From Pneumocystis sp. 'macacae' (Eukaryota; Ascomycota; Pneumocystomycetes; Pneumocystales; Pneumocystaceae), in NCBI GenBank assembly GCA_018127085.1, contig CM030732.1, positions 186,001-250,000 of the forward strand: 64,000 bases of DNA. Reading direction: 5' to 3'. The notes beneath the pieces were generated by a model. The model was not told where the DNA came from and made no database searches. It worked only from the letters and a program-made list of their open reading frames with translations. Made by a program: the position numbers and the translations under genes. Positions 1-12,900 of this stretch are shown here, one piece after another (the first letter of the stretch is position 1; each line of letters starts with the position of its first letter).

Positions 1-3000
1 TTATAAAGAAAACGGAATGATCCATCCTAAGTTTTTTAGATTCATCTTTTCATAAAAATGTAGTTACATCTTCCTCTAAAATTTTTGTGCAATACATTGA
101 TACACTATTAAATAAAGAAACCATATTCGCTAACTCATGAAAATGAGATGCAAATAATACTCTGGATTTATTAATATAATGAAGATGATAAAGACATGCA
201 TAAGCTATTGCAAGACCATCCTTATATGTAGTTCCACGACCTACTTCATCCATAATGACCTATATTTTTGTAAGAACAAAAAAAGAGACATATATTTACA
301 AGAGATTTTGGTGTTGCTCTTTTTAAAATTTTAGCTGTTTCTAACATTTCTACCATAAAAGTTGATTGGTTTTTATAAAGATTATCACTAGATCCAACCT
401 TAATTAATTAATTAATTATAAACAATAATATTGTAATTTACTCTACTAAATATTTGATCAACTATACCAATTTCAGCATGTATTGCTGGTACAAATGAAC
501 CTATTTGTGCCAAAATTGAAATAATAGCATTTTGACGCAAATATGTACTTTTTCCCCCCATATTTGGTCTATAGTAAATTTAATAAAAATTATATAAAAT
601 ATTTTTTATAAAATATACCCTGTAATGAACCATATACGATTTTCTTCTTCCAAAAAACAATCATTTGGCACAAAAACAAGTCCACGATTATATAGACCAG
701 CTTCTACAATAGGATGACGTCCTGATATTATCCTATGAATGACTCTAAAAAGTTTAATATTTATTTTTTTTCTCTTTACAAGTTATACCCTGTATTTAAT
801 ATAGGCCTTATAAGTTTCTGTTCTTGAGCTAAAGTCGCAAATGAAGATGCAATATCTAATTCATCAAGAACTCTTGCATTTTTTCGCAATACTGAAAGAT
901 TTTTAAGTACCTATAAATTTATATCCCTATCAAAAAAAATATTAAACAATATAGGAAAATTTACTTCAATTCGAAGACAATTAATAGTATTAGACTCTTC
1001 AAGCCGAATTTTCATTTTTGTTTGCTCTATCATATTCCCAAGATGAGTCCATTCCTAAATCAATTAATAAGATAACATTAGGCTTAAAAAATCATACAGG
1101 TATTTCGATTGATCTAGTACTTTTATTAGTACTAACAGTTTTTGCTCCATAAACCTCTAATATATTTTCCTTAAAATTTTTATTTCGAAAATGAACAATA
1201 TGATTCAACGTAGGGGTTGTTTTTAATGTTAAGTTATTTGAACCTTTATTTTATTTATGAAATATATCAATAGTAAAACTAATTACCTAAAGATGCCCTT
1301 AAAGATTCTTCAAGTCTATTTTTTTGATCATAAAAAATATTTAATTCTTCATGAAGCTTTTTTAAAGGCAGTGTAGCACTAATAAATTAGTATAATATTT
1401 ACAATAAAAAATACATACTCTTTTTTTATTACCCATGTATCATTATTTTTAAAATCTTTTTTATTATTTTTAAATTTTAATTCAGATGGATCATTATCAA
1501 AAGGATTTTCAGATTCAGATACTCTAAATTCTACTACTTCTTTTATAACTTCTACTGCTATTTCTTCATTTTCTTTTTGTTTCTTCAAAAGACCATCTTC
1601 ATCTATTGTTTCTTGAATTTTTTTAGATAAATCTAAAGGAATAGTAATTCGTTTTAAAAGAGAGTTAATGCATTCTTTTTCAGATACTTTCTCTAAACAA
1701 CAATAAATTTGATCCGTATTGTCTATTGCTTTAGATAATGCCAACAAATCATCAGCATTTTTACGTCCTAATGAAATTCTTTGTATAATACGTTGAGAGT
1801 CATAATTTTTTTTTAATAGATATATGATTTTAGCTCTGAGATGTGAATCATGATAAAATGTTTCAACTAAATTTAACCTTTTATTTATTAAGGGGATAGA
1901 AGTAATAGGAGAACCTTAAATATTAAGATTAAATTAAAAAATTAATTTATTCTTACAAATCCATTCGGTAAGCAATCTTAATCCAGAATCTGTGACAGTT
2001 CGTTTAATAGTTGACAATAAACTGCCTTTTTTTCCCCCATCCATTAGCGATTGTTTCAATTCTAATGTCCTTATAGAATTTACATCTATAAAGATATTTT
2101 CTCCTATATTTCTTCTTATAGGTACTTGCAAACTAAACTCATCTCCCTGTAATTTATCATTTACATAAGATAAAATCTTAAGAGCTGCATTTTCTTCCAA
2201 AATTGAGAATTCTAGTATTTCTTTGTTATCTGTTTTAATATTTTTCCATTTTTGTACTATATGATCTGATATTTTAACTGTTTCATAAGTCACAAAACAT
2301 CCCCGCTCTTTTACATATGATGAAATATGTTCTATTAAAAAACCTTGAACCGTTTTGTCAACAACAATTTCCCTTGGATTAATTCTCTCTAATTCATCTA
2401 AAAGGTATTCAAGTTTAGATGTTTGGATAAAAAAATCACCCGTTGACAAATCAAGCCAAGCAAGACTAATTTTTTGGGACAGACTGGCTTCATTATCCTT
2501 TATTTCCTCTAAATCCATATGTATAACCAAAAGATAGTTATTAATATAAAGATTCATAAATTTTTCATCAATCAATGTACCTGGAGTAATAATGCGTGAA
2601 ATACGGCGCTCATAAATATTTTTATTTATTGGGTTATCATCTGATCGTCTATATTCTTCGCTAATTGCAACATATTCCCCCATTTCTTCGACTAAATATT
2701 TAAGATATCTGTCAAGCTGATAAAATGGAAATCCTGCCATGGGAACAGGTCCAGATTTTGTCTCTTTATGTGCAAGTTTTATATGAAGTAACGGCGCATA
2801 TTTTTCTGCTTGAGAAAAGTAAAGCTAAGATAAATTTGGTATAACATAATAAAATTATCAAAAAACCTCGTAAAAACCTCCTACGCGTGTCAAAACAACA
2901 CAATTTGGATATTTCTTCTGATTGTAAAGTACTTGGTCAAGCAATTGAGTATATGTGTGTCCTGATGCATTCATTAATGCTAACACTGGTAACTTTTCTT

Positions 3001-3203
3001 GAAGAGAAGATCCCAAATCATCCTTTTGTTCAGATAGAGTTTTAAAATTGTTTTGATTTAAAAGTGCAGGTAGTATTTGATATCTAGATGATAGTATTGA
3101 ATATTTGCTACACTTTAGCTCTACTTAATTTTTAACCACTTTATTTATTCATTTAGAAATTACTTTGTACTGCCTGAGTGATTTGGTGAAGAACACGATG
3201 CAT
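1..3203 (-). CDS. MSH1: Mitochondrial MutS homologue Msh1, 3' end outside window
   Basis: DNA mismatch-recognition ATPase that maintains mitochondrial DNA. The start at 3203 gives a basic, hydroxylated N-terminus ([13 protein letters not shown], then a ~44 nt intron) that suits a mitochondrial presequence. The MutS mismatch-binding domain follows ([14 protein letters not shown]), then a connector exon at 1934-2740 containing [13 protein letters not shown] and [12 protein letters not shown], which are typical of the MSH1 branch rather than MSH2/3/6. The lever/clamp exon is at 1379-1747 and the ATPase Walker B stretch ([19 protein letters not shown], then FASHFHEL) at about 100-253. At least nine short introns interrupt it. 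The last codons lie beyond base 1, so the C-terminus cannot be judged. Minus strand, tail to head with YDJ1 upstream. Confidence 0.9.
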
Positions 3204-3406
3204 AAGAAAGATCGTAACAGGGCAGAATAAATTAAAAAATGAATATACATACATATAATATATATTATATTTACATTAAATTAAGAGAAAAAAACAAGAA
3301 TTAATCATAAATACAAACATTTAAATGAAAATATATAACTGTACTTTTAATTTTTTATAATTGAAAGCTACATGATAAACCAATGATATTTTATAATCTG
3401 ACATCT

Positions 3407-4898
3407 TTATTGATGAGCGCAGCTAACGCCGGCATGTGTGCTTTCATCTTCATAATCTTCAGACATGCCATTAGTACCCCGTGCACCCTTAGCAGCACCT
3501 TCTGCACGTGCTTCTTGCATTGGATCGAGATCAGAAATAACCGCTTCCTCTGTTATTGCATTCTCAGGAATCATAACTTCATTTCGAGGAGGAAGAATCT
3601 TTTCCAGAAGAGAAAGGCTAGCAGGATCCGTAATGGAGTAGGGTCTTGGAAATTCAATTTCGAATCGAACGTACAAGTCTCCATAATCATGATGTCTATA
3701 AGAAGGCATACCATAACCTTGTAGAACTTTGACGTCCCCTAATTATTATAAGAATTTAATCAAATAATTTGCTAAAGTTGATTACCTGGTTTAATGCATT
3801 GTCCTGGTAAAATAGAAATCTCAAGAAATCGATCATCTAAATGTTGTATAAAGACTTTTCCTCCAGCAAGGGACGTTAAAAGATCAATTTTATGAACAGT
3901 ATAAAGATCATCATCACGCCGTTTATAAAGTGGATGTTCTTTTTGTTCCAGTACGAAAATAACATCTCCAGGGGTAATATTTGGACCTTGAAACATAAAA
4001 AAAAGAGAAAAAGTGAAAATAAGTATTACCTTGATCACCTTCTCCACTAAATACAATTTTCTGTCCCTCCTTCATGCCTTTATCGACATGAACCGAAAGA
4101 AGTTTACGTTCACTAACGGTTTTTTTACCCTTACACTAAAATGAAATTAGAAAAATACAATAAAGCAATATTTCAAACGCATACCTCTTTGCACCTATCC
4201 TTGTCCCTAATATGTTCACCTTCACCATTACAATCCGGGCAAACAGTTTGAAAACGTTGAATCATAGGACCCAAAGCACGTGTAACTGTTTTATGACCTG
4301 TGCCATTACAAGTACTACATTGTCTAACTGCACCCTCTCTCCCACCGCGACCATCACATTTTGAACACATAACATGCTTTTGTAATGCAAGCTTCGATAC
4401 TTTGCCTTTATACAAATCTTCGAGAGATACTTTTAAAGGATGAACAAGATCTTTGCCTTTCCGAGGCCCTGTAGAGCCACGATTTGTACTGCCTCCAAAC
4501 ATACTACCACCAAAGAACTGTGAAAAGATATCCTCTGCATTCATACCACTCATTCCACTTGATCCATCTCCTAAAAGACCCTCTTCTCCATACCGATCAT
4601 AAATTTCCCGTTTTTGTGGATCCGAAAGTACTTCATATGCATGACTAATCTCTACACGTCACCATAGATTAGAAATATGTACTGTCTTCCGTGTCAATCA
4701 CATCATACCTTTAAATTTGTCACCTGCTGCTGGATTTTTATCTGGGTGATATTTTAACGCCAATTTCCTATATGCCTTTTTCAAATCATTCTATTTATTA
4801 ATACATCAGTTTCAAAAAACTAAAATATTCTTAAATATTACTTCTCCTGCATCTGGACGAACTTCCAGTACATCATAATATTTGGTATCCTTAACCAT
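3407..4898 (-). CDS. YDJ1: Type I J-protein Hsp40 co-chaperone, Ydj1/Mas5 class, farnesylated
   Basis: Cytosolic Hsp70 co-chaperone that stimulates the ATPase of Hsp70 and delivers unfolded clients. It starts [13 protein letters not shown] at 4898. The J-domain, with the HPD-containing stretch, is split by introns at about 4660-4850. A Gly-rich linker (FFGGSMFGG) follows, then a zinc-binding domain with four CxxCxGxG-type repeats ([25 protein letters not shown], then C-E-C at the 4170 splice), and a two-part substrate-binding domain. The protein ends in CAHQ, a CaaX box comparable with the CASQ of yeast Ydj1, so farnesylation and membrane association are expected. Introns lie at about 3740-3783, 3988-4030, 4136-4183 and in the J-domain. 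The four repeats and the CaaX box make the class assignment firm. Confidence 0.95.
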
Positions 4899-5246
4899 TG
4901 GATTACTTAAAAACGTGTTAAATATTTAATTAATAAAACAAAAATATATAATACGTTTAAATCTTATTTTAAATCTTTGAAAATAGTTATAGTGCTTTTC
5001 CCAAAGCTTTTTATTAATCTAATTTTTTTGTTAAATTATGAAACATAGAATATCGAATGAAGTTTCTAGACAAAATTGCACTTTTAACCCTATATAAAAA
5101 GGCTTTAAAAATGGGAAAAAATAAAAAAATATATGATAAATAAAAAAATTATTAAATAACAAACAATCATATTATCTATTGAACTTTTTTTCCTAAAAAG
5201 GAAAAATGTATATATTTACAAATTTTTAAATTAAGTGTGAATTAAA
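4899..5246. promoter_or_regulatory. Upstream region of YDJ1
   Basis: This 348 bp AT-rich gap lies between the YDJ1 start and the UTP23 stop. It contains a TAACCCTATAT element at about 5087-5097 (TATAGGGTTA in the YDJ1 sense). This resembles the telomere-box type sites bound by Tbf1/telobox factors in other fungi, but one site is weak evidence. No ORF of note and no RNA gene recognised. Confidence 0.35.
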
Positions 5247-6153
5247 CTAAGATAATGTATTAAGTATATTAGTAGTTTCTAGATCAGATATTTTAGAAGT
5301 TGAGTTATGAGATTTCTTTCCTAATTTCCCTCTTGATTTTCGCCTTGTTTTTTTGACTTTCTTTAGATCTTCAGTAAAGGAAATGCTTTTTTCGGTAACA
5401 ATTTGTGTTTCTGGTTTGTAGTCAACAAATCTAACTTTTTTTTTTTTAACACTTAATGGATTAGGTTCTCGTGGACCCTTTCTCCGTTTCTTTTTAGGTA
5501 GAGATATTTCATCTTGTTTTCTTTTGGACCCAAGGATTTTTTTGCTTTCTTCTTTTTTAAGACCAAGTTTTTCTTGTTCTTGCAATTCTTTAGCTTTAAT
5601 AGTAGGAAAAGAAGAAGGCTCAAGAATCAGGACAGACCGACTAATATAAGAGAGTGGAACCCCTGGAATATTTCGCAATCTAATTCTAATATCTAAAGAT
5701 TGCGTTGCAACAACATAACGATGTTTGTTTTTTCCATTGATATTAACAATGCTATAAATACAATCCTCAGGTGAAAGCGGGCTGTCCTTGTGGTTGCATC
5801 TCCGTCTTTCATATGTTTTTGCAAGTGAAATTGTATCTTGTTGTTTGGTTTCATATAATTTTTGAATACAACATTGAGTAATCACTATCTTAGCTCAACC
5901 TTTGTACTTTATAAAAAAACGCAGCTAACTTGGCTTTATTTTTCCTTGAAGTGCGCGTTCAAGTTGTTTTACTATATCAATTTTATATTTTATAGAATCT
6001 TGTAAATAATCAGCGTCAACTAGAATCAAGGAAATAAATAAACAAAATAACGAATGGAATTATACTTAACGTTTGATAGGGTTCTCTGAACCCGAAATGT
6101 ATTTTATAAATTTGCATTAGTTTTCTATATGATTTCATGCGTTTTTGTCTCAT
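5247..6153 (-). CDS. UTP23: rRNA-processing PIN-like protein Utp23
   Basis: Small-subunit processome component needed for early 18S rRNA maturation and snR30 release, nucleolar. The N-terminal exon from 6153 reads MRQKRMKSYRKLMQIYKIHF followed by GFREPYQ, the invariant Utp23/Fcf1 start. Two short introns (about 6015-6065 and 5887-5935) lead to the large exon with MITQCCIQKLYE, AKTYERRRCNH, and NGKNKHRYVVATQS, the degenerate PIN domain with its Cys/His zinc-binding residues. RNIPGVPLSYI precedes a Lys/Arg-rich tail typical of the family. The active-site acidic residues of true PIN nucleases are not evident, as is usual for Utp23. Convergence of N-terminal, zinc and tail signatures supports the call. 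Confidence 0.9.
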
Positions 6154-6423
6154 GGTTTATTTTCGATGCTTAAATTTGCGGTTTTAAATATTAGTAGATA
6201 AATAATATATAATCATGTGTTTATATAAAATATTTTAAATAGTCCTAAGTATATATTTGATAATATTTTTATTTTTTTCTATGTTTTCGAATTTGTGAAA
6301 AATCATATAGCGGATAAAATTTATGATTAGCTATAAATTTTAAAAATAGTCTCCTTAAAAAAATAGACATTACCTTCTATAACTAATGTTTTATTCATTT
6401 CCATTTCAATTTTTTCAATTTCT

Positions 6424-7632
6424 TCATTCTAATATCATGTTAAAAAGATAATTTAAATCAAATTGTTTTTTTACTCTTGGAAATAAATATATAACAGGGA
6501 CATTGTCATCATTAGAATTATCTAAAGATATCCATAGTATGTTATTTTTATCCAGTGTAATACTTAAAGGATTTCCCGGAAGTAATTCAATAGCGCTTAA
6601 TATAGGTTTTTTTGATATTAAACCTCCAAATATCAGCAATAATGGTATTCTTTTATTATGAGCATTAAAAATAAAAAAATTTAAGGAATAAAAAGTTATT
6701 ACTTTTCAATAATAACCGCAATTTCTTTCTTTTGTGGTATTTCTTGAATACCAATAATTGCAATCTTTTTTTCTTCCAAAATACATGTATTCCCACCAAT
6801 TTTGTTGATATACTCTATTTTTTCATAAAACAAGTTTATCAAATCTATTTTGCACAATAATTCTTGAATCTCCCAATTCCAAATGAATAAATATGGATCC
6901 CCTCCACCTGATATTAAAATATCATGTTTCCACGATAAAATACAGAGCTTTGAAACAAATCTAGACTACTTTAATACAAAAATATTATGAATAATTTATA
7001 TAACTCATGATGACCTAGACAATAGCCTTTAATAACAACACAATTTGGTAAATGACTTATTTTAATATGCTCATCTCTGTCTGATGTAATTAAATATTTA
7101 GAATCATGTGTAACGACCATATCTGTAATCATAGAAATATGACCTAATACAAGATTTGGAGGAAGAAGACTTGTGTTTATATCTGTCTGTGATTCTTGAT
7201 TTAATGAAAAAGAATATACATCCCCAAATTTATCGCTAACAAAAACCTTTGACAATGAATCGATAACTGTTATTATACATGGGCGTTTACGACATTGTCT
7301 ATTATTAAATATTAATGCTTTTTTTATTTTTAACATTATCTATTATACTTTTCGTTTTGAAGGCTCAGCCCTTCTGAAATATCAAAAATTCTTAATAATT
7401 TATCATTGCTTGATACAAAAAGAAGATCATAAGTACTGCTAATACCAATACACTGTATAACTGGTGCATCATTCATTGAATCTTTTTGTTGAATAATACT
7501 TGATTCTGGAAGACTCCAGTTTGCTATTTTTTCTCCTGTTTTCGAATTTATAACATAAATATTCTTTCCAGCTCCTAAATAAATATTATTTTTTTGATGA
7601 TGTGCTAATAAAACTTGAATAGGATGTTTCAT
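6424..7632 (-). CDS. TRM82: tRNA (guanine-N7) methyltransferase non-catalytic WD subunit Trm82
   Basis: Scaffold partner of Trm8 that forms m7G46 in tRNA; WDR4 in animals. It starts MKHPIQVLLAHHQ at 7632. Beta-propeller segments include KIANWSLP, the family motif KRPCIITVIDSLSKVFVSDK (in the exon 6971-7336), LGHISMITDM, ITSDRDEHIKIS and GYCLGHHE followed by FVSKLC. The 3' end is uncertain. The open frame stops at 6424, but a 46 nt intron (donor GTAAAA near 6473, acceptor ATATTAG near 6427) would instead append about 30 residues ending near 6318. The start codon lies only 87 bp from that of divergent HEM12. No frameshift seen in the core. Confidence 0.85.
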
Positions 7633-7719
7633 TAGATATTTAATTTTTTCAAGTAGTATTTCGACACATGAAATTTATAAAATTCTAAAGTTTAAGAATT
7701 TTAATGAAAATAAATCTAA
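7633..7719. promoter_or_regulatory. Shared 87 bp divergent promoter of TRM82 and HEM12
   Basis: Only 87 bp separate the two divergent ATG codons. The stretch is AT-rich with no obvious TATA box or GC-rich element. Both 5' UTRs and all core promoter elements must fit here, unless transcription starts inside one of the coding regions. Confidence 0.6.
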
Positions 7720-9033
7720 ATGAGTTCCGAATTCCAAGATGTGAAGAATGATTTGATTTTAAGAGCAGCAAATGGTTTTTTTCGAAAAAAAAGGCCTAAA
7801 AACAAGTCTAATATCATTAATTTTATCTAGGTGAAAAGGTGGAGCGTCCACCAGTTTGGGTTATGGCAAAAAACTTTTTTTTAAGTTTTTTAAATAATTC
7901 TTATATTTCTAGCGCCAAGCAGGTCGTTACTTGCCAGGTATGTTTTTTTTTTTAAATCGAAAGAATCGCTTAATTGTCAATTTAGAATATCATGAAATAG
8001 GGAAAGATTTAGATTTTTTTGCTAAATGTCGCTCTCCGGAGATCGCATCAGCGATTACAATGCTTCCTATTAATAGATATGGTGATCTGATCGATGCTGC
8101 TATTATATTTTGTGATATTCTTGTGATTCCACAAGCGTTAGGTATGGATATTGAAATGCTTGATAAAAAAGGTCCCCGTTTTCCAGATCCACTTAGAACA
8201 CCTGAGGATATTTCTAAATTGAATTTTAGTCTTGATGTAAAGAAAGAATTGGGATATGTAATGGAAGCAATTAAATTAACAAGAAAAAAATTGAATGGCA
8301 AAGTTCCACTTTTTGGGTTTGCGGGTGCACCATGGACTTTAATGGCTTTTATGACACGGGGTGACTTTAAGGGATTTGAAAATTCAAAAGCATGGATTTA
8401 TAAATATCCAGAAGATAGTAGAAGGTTACTTGAATATTTAACAGATATTGTAATTGAATTTCTTGCACAACAAATTATAGCTGGTGCACAGGTGAATTTT
8501 ATTTTGCATCTGTAATAATCTTAATTCTTTTAGATTATTCAAGTATTTGATTCGTGCGCTGGAGAGTTATCTCCACAGGATTTTAAAGATTTTTCTTTAC
8601 CTTATCTTAGAAATATTGCAAAAAAACTACCCAAACGCCTTATAGAACTTAAGCATCCACTAGTTCCAATGATCGTATTTGCAAAAGGTGCTTGGTATGC
8701 ATTGGATTGGCTGTGTGATCTTGGATATCAATGCGTCAGTTTAGATTGGACATTTGATCCCGAAGAAGCACAAAAAATAAATCGTGGACGTTGCACACTT
8801 CAGGGCAATTTAGATCCTAGTATTCTTTTTGGGGATACAAATACGATTATACAAAGAACAAGAAAAATGATTCAAGCTTTCGGTGGTGGAAAACAAGTAA
8901 ATACTTTTTCTTAAAGTTATTTCTTTTTATTTTTTTATAGCATTTAATTTGTAATCTTGGTCACGGAGTCTTATCATCTCATCATCCAGATTCTTTAGAA
9001 ATTTTTCTTAGGACGTGCCATTTTGAGAAATAA
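7720..9033 (+). CDS. HEM12: Uroporphyrinogen decarboxylase (haem biosynthesis)
   Basis: Decarboxylates uroporphyrinogen III to coproporphyrinogen III, a cytosolic step of haem synthesis. Exons: 7720-7774, 7831-7865, 7913-7937, then from about 7982, with later introns at about 8491-8533 and 8896-8940. The first family signature ([17 protein letters not shown]) is assembled over exons 2-4. The second, [13 protein letters not shown], is in exon 4, and [13 protein letters not shown] holds the catalytic Asp. NLGHGVL near the C-terminus is the last conserved block. Reading frame is maintained throughout, with a stop at 9031-9033. Exon 3 is only 25 nt and the intron before it begins GC rather than GT, which is required to keep [10 protein letters not shown] intact. 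The length is usual for the family. Confidence 0.93.
7866..7912 (+). other. GC-AG intron of HEM12
   Basis: This 47 nt intron runs from GCAAAAAAC to TTTCTAG. The flanking codons must join as ATG|CGC to give the invariant Met-Arg of the uroporphyrinogen decarboxylase signature, and no GT is available at that position, so a GC donor is the only reading that fits. Confidence 0.8.
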
Positions 9034-9990
9034 AATATTTTTCAATTTTTTAAATTAAATTTTAATTTTCTTATTCTTAAATTAATAATTTATTGAGTTT
9101 GTTCGAATATATGTATAATAATTTAAAACTTTCTTATTGAGATTCTATCACAGTAAAAACATGGTATAGTATTTTTTATTTATATCTAATAAATTAGTTA
9201 TAATTTATGCAAATTTACTTATTTTTAATTAATTTTTATAATTAACTCTTTTATATAAAATGTTTTTTATGATAGTTGTAAATGAGTTTGATCTATAATA
9301 TTAATAAAATATTTATAGCTTTCTTATAGAAAGTTTTATTAATATTTAAAAAATATTCTTATTGAGGTTTTAATAATTTTTGAAATAATGAATCTTAGAG
9401 TTTGTGAATATTTGTATTAGTAAAGATGAAATATTTTTATTATATTTTTCTATTTTTTTAATTGGAAAATTTATAAATGATATATATATATAATGAATAA
9501 ACAAAAAATTCTTTAAGCCAATTATTCGAACTTTTAAATTTTTTATATTAGAATTACTATAAGGTTTATTCATTTAAAATTACAAAAATAAGATAAACAT
9601 ACAAAATATTTTTAACATTTTAAATAAGATTAAACGTTACAATATGAATATTATTATAATTATATAGTAAATTTTCATAAAACTATAAACTAAATTATGA
9701 TAAAATATAAATATATTACATTACATTATTCTTTAAGAATAATTAATTTTTAAAATTGTTTTATGAATTTATACTTACAAAAAATATTTTTCATAAAATA
9801 TATTGTTTAATTTGAAAATTTCTAGATAATTTAATACATAAATATATATTAATAACTATATATATTTAATTATAACTAATGCGTTTGAATTTTTAAATTA
9901 AATAAAACCATATTATAAATTCAAAAAAATACATGAAAAAATATTTAATATCAAAATCTTATTAAAACCATATTTAATTGTTTATAGAAT
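9034..9990. other. Long AT-rich convergent intergenic region
   Basis: 957 bp between the 3' ends of HEM12 and RAX2, almost entirely A and T with many poly-T/poly-A runs. It should hold the two 3' UTRs and terminators. A 67-codon minus-strand frame at 9370-9573 is AT-driven and unsupported. I see no RNA gene. Confidence 0.5.
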
Positions 9991-12900
9991 TCATAAATTT
10001 CCTCCATTGGAATTATTAGGAATACCTATTGATGATGCTTCATGCAATTTTATATCTTTAGGAAAACATGATGTTTGTAATCTTCCTTTCTTTTTTCGGT
10101 ACTTAGAAAGAATTACTCTATATAATGTCATCAAAAATATAATAAATAAACTAATTGAAAGAGATATTAAAACAACAAAACCCTTAGCAAGATATCTACG
10201 AGATGATGGATAAATTTCATGTTCAAAAAACAAAGAACTTGCCATTCCAGGCTTACCAGTTGAAGTAGATGATATTAAATATGGTATCCAGCTATCTCCA
10301 TCATAAAATGCTCCTGTCACATTTCCAAAAGAAAATACTAGAGAACCAAGTACTAAAATCATTATATCTTCAGGAACAATATTATTCCAACGATGTTTAC
10401 GTTTTAATGGAATAATACGTAAATGAGTTATTATTGAGCCCGGTAATAATTCAGAATCTAGACCTCTTAAATTTTATTAAAATAAAATATTTAACCCTTA
10501 CCTAAGTGCAAAAGAGTTGATCCATTCCATTTATTAAAATATATGTGACCATTTTCTTTCTTTCCTGTTAAATATATAGAATTTTGATGATTTTTATCGA
10601 ATAAAATCGAAAATGCTGGCCCTGGAAGAGAAACTCCCTTAGATAAAACTGTAGACCATGCTGATGTATCAAAATGATATTTTACTAAGTTCAATAATGT
10701 CCCGTTTAAACTTATAATTCCACTTAATAATAATGAGTTCTCCTAGATAATCTTTTTAATAAAATCTACAATAAAATTAAAACATACATCAAACCATGTT
10801 AAAGAAGTTATTTGTCCTGAAAAACCAGCAGAAGGTGATTTCCATCTTTGTGACAAAGTTTCAAATATACAAAACCCATTACATAATGATGGCTCAGTTA
10901 TATTGAATTTACCGGCAACAATGAGTTGATCTGATTTTGGACGCATAGAAAGATAATTCACCTGGACATCTTTCCCTTTAATTAATTAACAAATATCAAT
11001 AAACTTTAAAAAATATGTACCGGGAAGTTGAAATTTTTTATATGATCTTTTTTTTTTAAAATCGTATGTAAATATTCCATTTATATTATTACCATTAATT
11101 TTACCCCAAAGATACCCTCCTGCATATAAAATATTTTTATGTATGACAGTACTTAATATAATACTAGAAGGATCTAAGTCTATATCGATTCCTGTTATTT
11201 CTGAATTATTTACAATAGCAATATTTTTTATTAATTTGTTTTCATAACTTCTAGTTACGAATTGACCACCAAGAATTATTAAAGACTGAGAAAGTAATTT
11301 GTAAAATGTTCCTGTATAGACTGAATTTCTAACTTTAGAAGATTTATTTATATTCCGTTTAGATAATGAATTAAAAAAAGGTTTAAACGCTTTCGAAAAA
11401 GTTAATGGAAAAAGAGAATGAACGTGTTTCGAAGAATCTAAAAATACAGCACCAAATGCTGCTAAAGAGTGTAATGCTCTAATATTCCCTGATGTTAATG
11501 ATATACTATCTAAAGCCATTATAGAATTTGTTATCTGTCCGTCTACAAATAAATCTATGTCTACAACCCACTTTCTACTATCAGGACTCCATAAAGCAAA
11601 TCCATTTACGTCAAATAATTTTTCATTATTAAATGATAAAATTTGTGTAAAGTCACCAGAAAATGCTATGTAAATTCTATAAGTACCATTTATTGAAGCG
11701 CTATACTTAAAAATGTGATATACAATACCATTTAAACCCCATAAAAGAGATATCCAAGAATTGTCATCGATAGAATATGATACGACATTGTTAATTGCAC
11801 TTGATGATGAACCGATAACTTTATCAAATTTCCCACCAATGTAAAGTATTTTATTATACAAAAGCATTGAAAAAATTTCACCATTTACTCCTCCATATGC
11901 TAAAGAACTTACTTGATGAGTTATTTGTACTATATTGGAAAAAGAAACATCTCCTTTACTAAAAAAACGTCCAGCTATTATAGTTTGAGATGAATCATGA
12001 ATAATAGATGAAATAACAGCATTATGTGACAATAAAGACCTAACAACATCTATAGAAGAATTTACTGTCTGTTGATCGGATGTTTGTGCTGAGTATTTAG
12101 AAGGATTATATTCGTAAATACTATTAATTGACGTAAAAAAAGATTTTGGAACACATCTGATACGTAGAGCAACGATATTAAGACTATCACGCTGATCTTT
12201 GAGAGGAGTTAGAACTACACGAGGTCTAAATGAAGAAGATATTGGATATATATAGCCTTCATATATATTATCAATTTTTCCATAATATTGATTTTGATAA
12301 ACAGCGGTTGTTTTAGGCTCTGTATCCTCTTTGTAATAAATCTCTAATTGCACCCTTCCACGCAGCGAACATGTATTATCTGGAATACACCCTGGAGTAT
12401 ATAGTTCAATGTGATAATATCCACCTTGTTGTATCCGTGGGCAGAATATAACAGATGATTTTTCCAGGGCCAATCCAGAAAGGTTCGCAGAAAGATAACT
12501 TTCGCCATTAGCTCTAACCATTTCCCAAGGGCCTCCTGTTATATATGCATTTGAACGTAAATCTCTATTAACACAAAAGGGTTCATTAAAAATATTCAGA
12601 GCATGTGTCTCAATATCTATAATATGTTTATATATTATAAGTAAGAAAATTATATACTACCATTGAGTAAGACTTCAATTTCCTTTAATCCACCACCCTT
12701 TCCATACCAATCCATAATTTCAATTCTAAACCCAATCATAGGAATAATATTCACAAAATCAAATTCCTGATATTCTAAAAAGCTTTGTTGAAGTGGGCAT
12801 GATGCTTCACAAAATGCTTGTTTTTTTGTAATCGGATCAAAATAGCTAAAATTCATAATTCCATTGATTGGAAAAGAAATTAATCTAAAAACTTTTGTTC

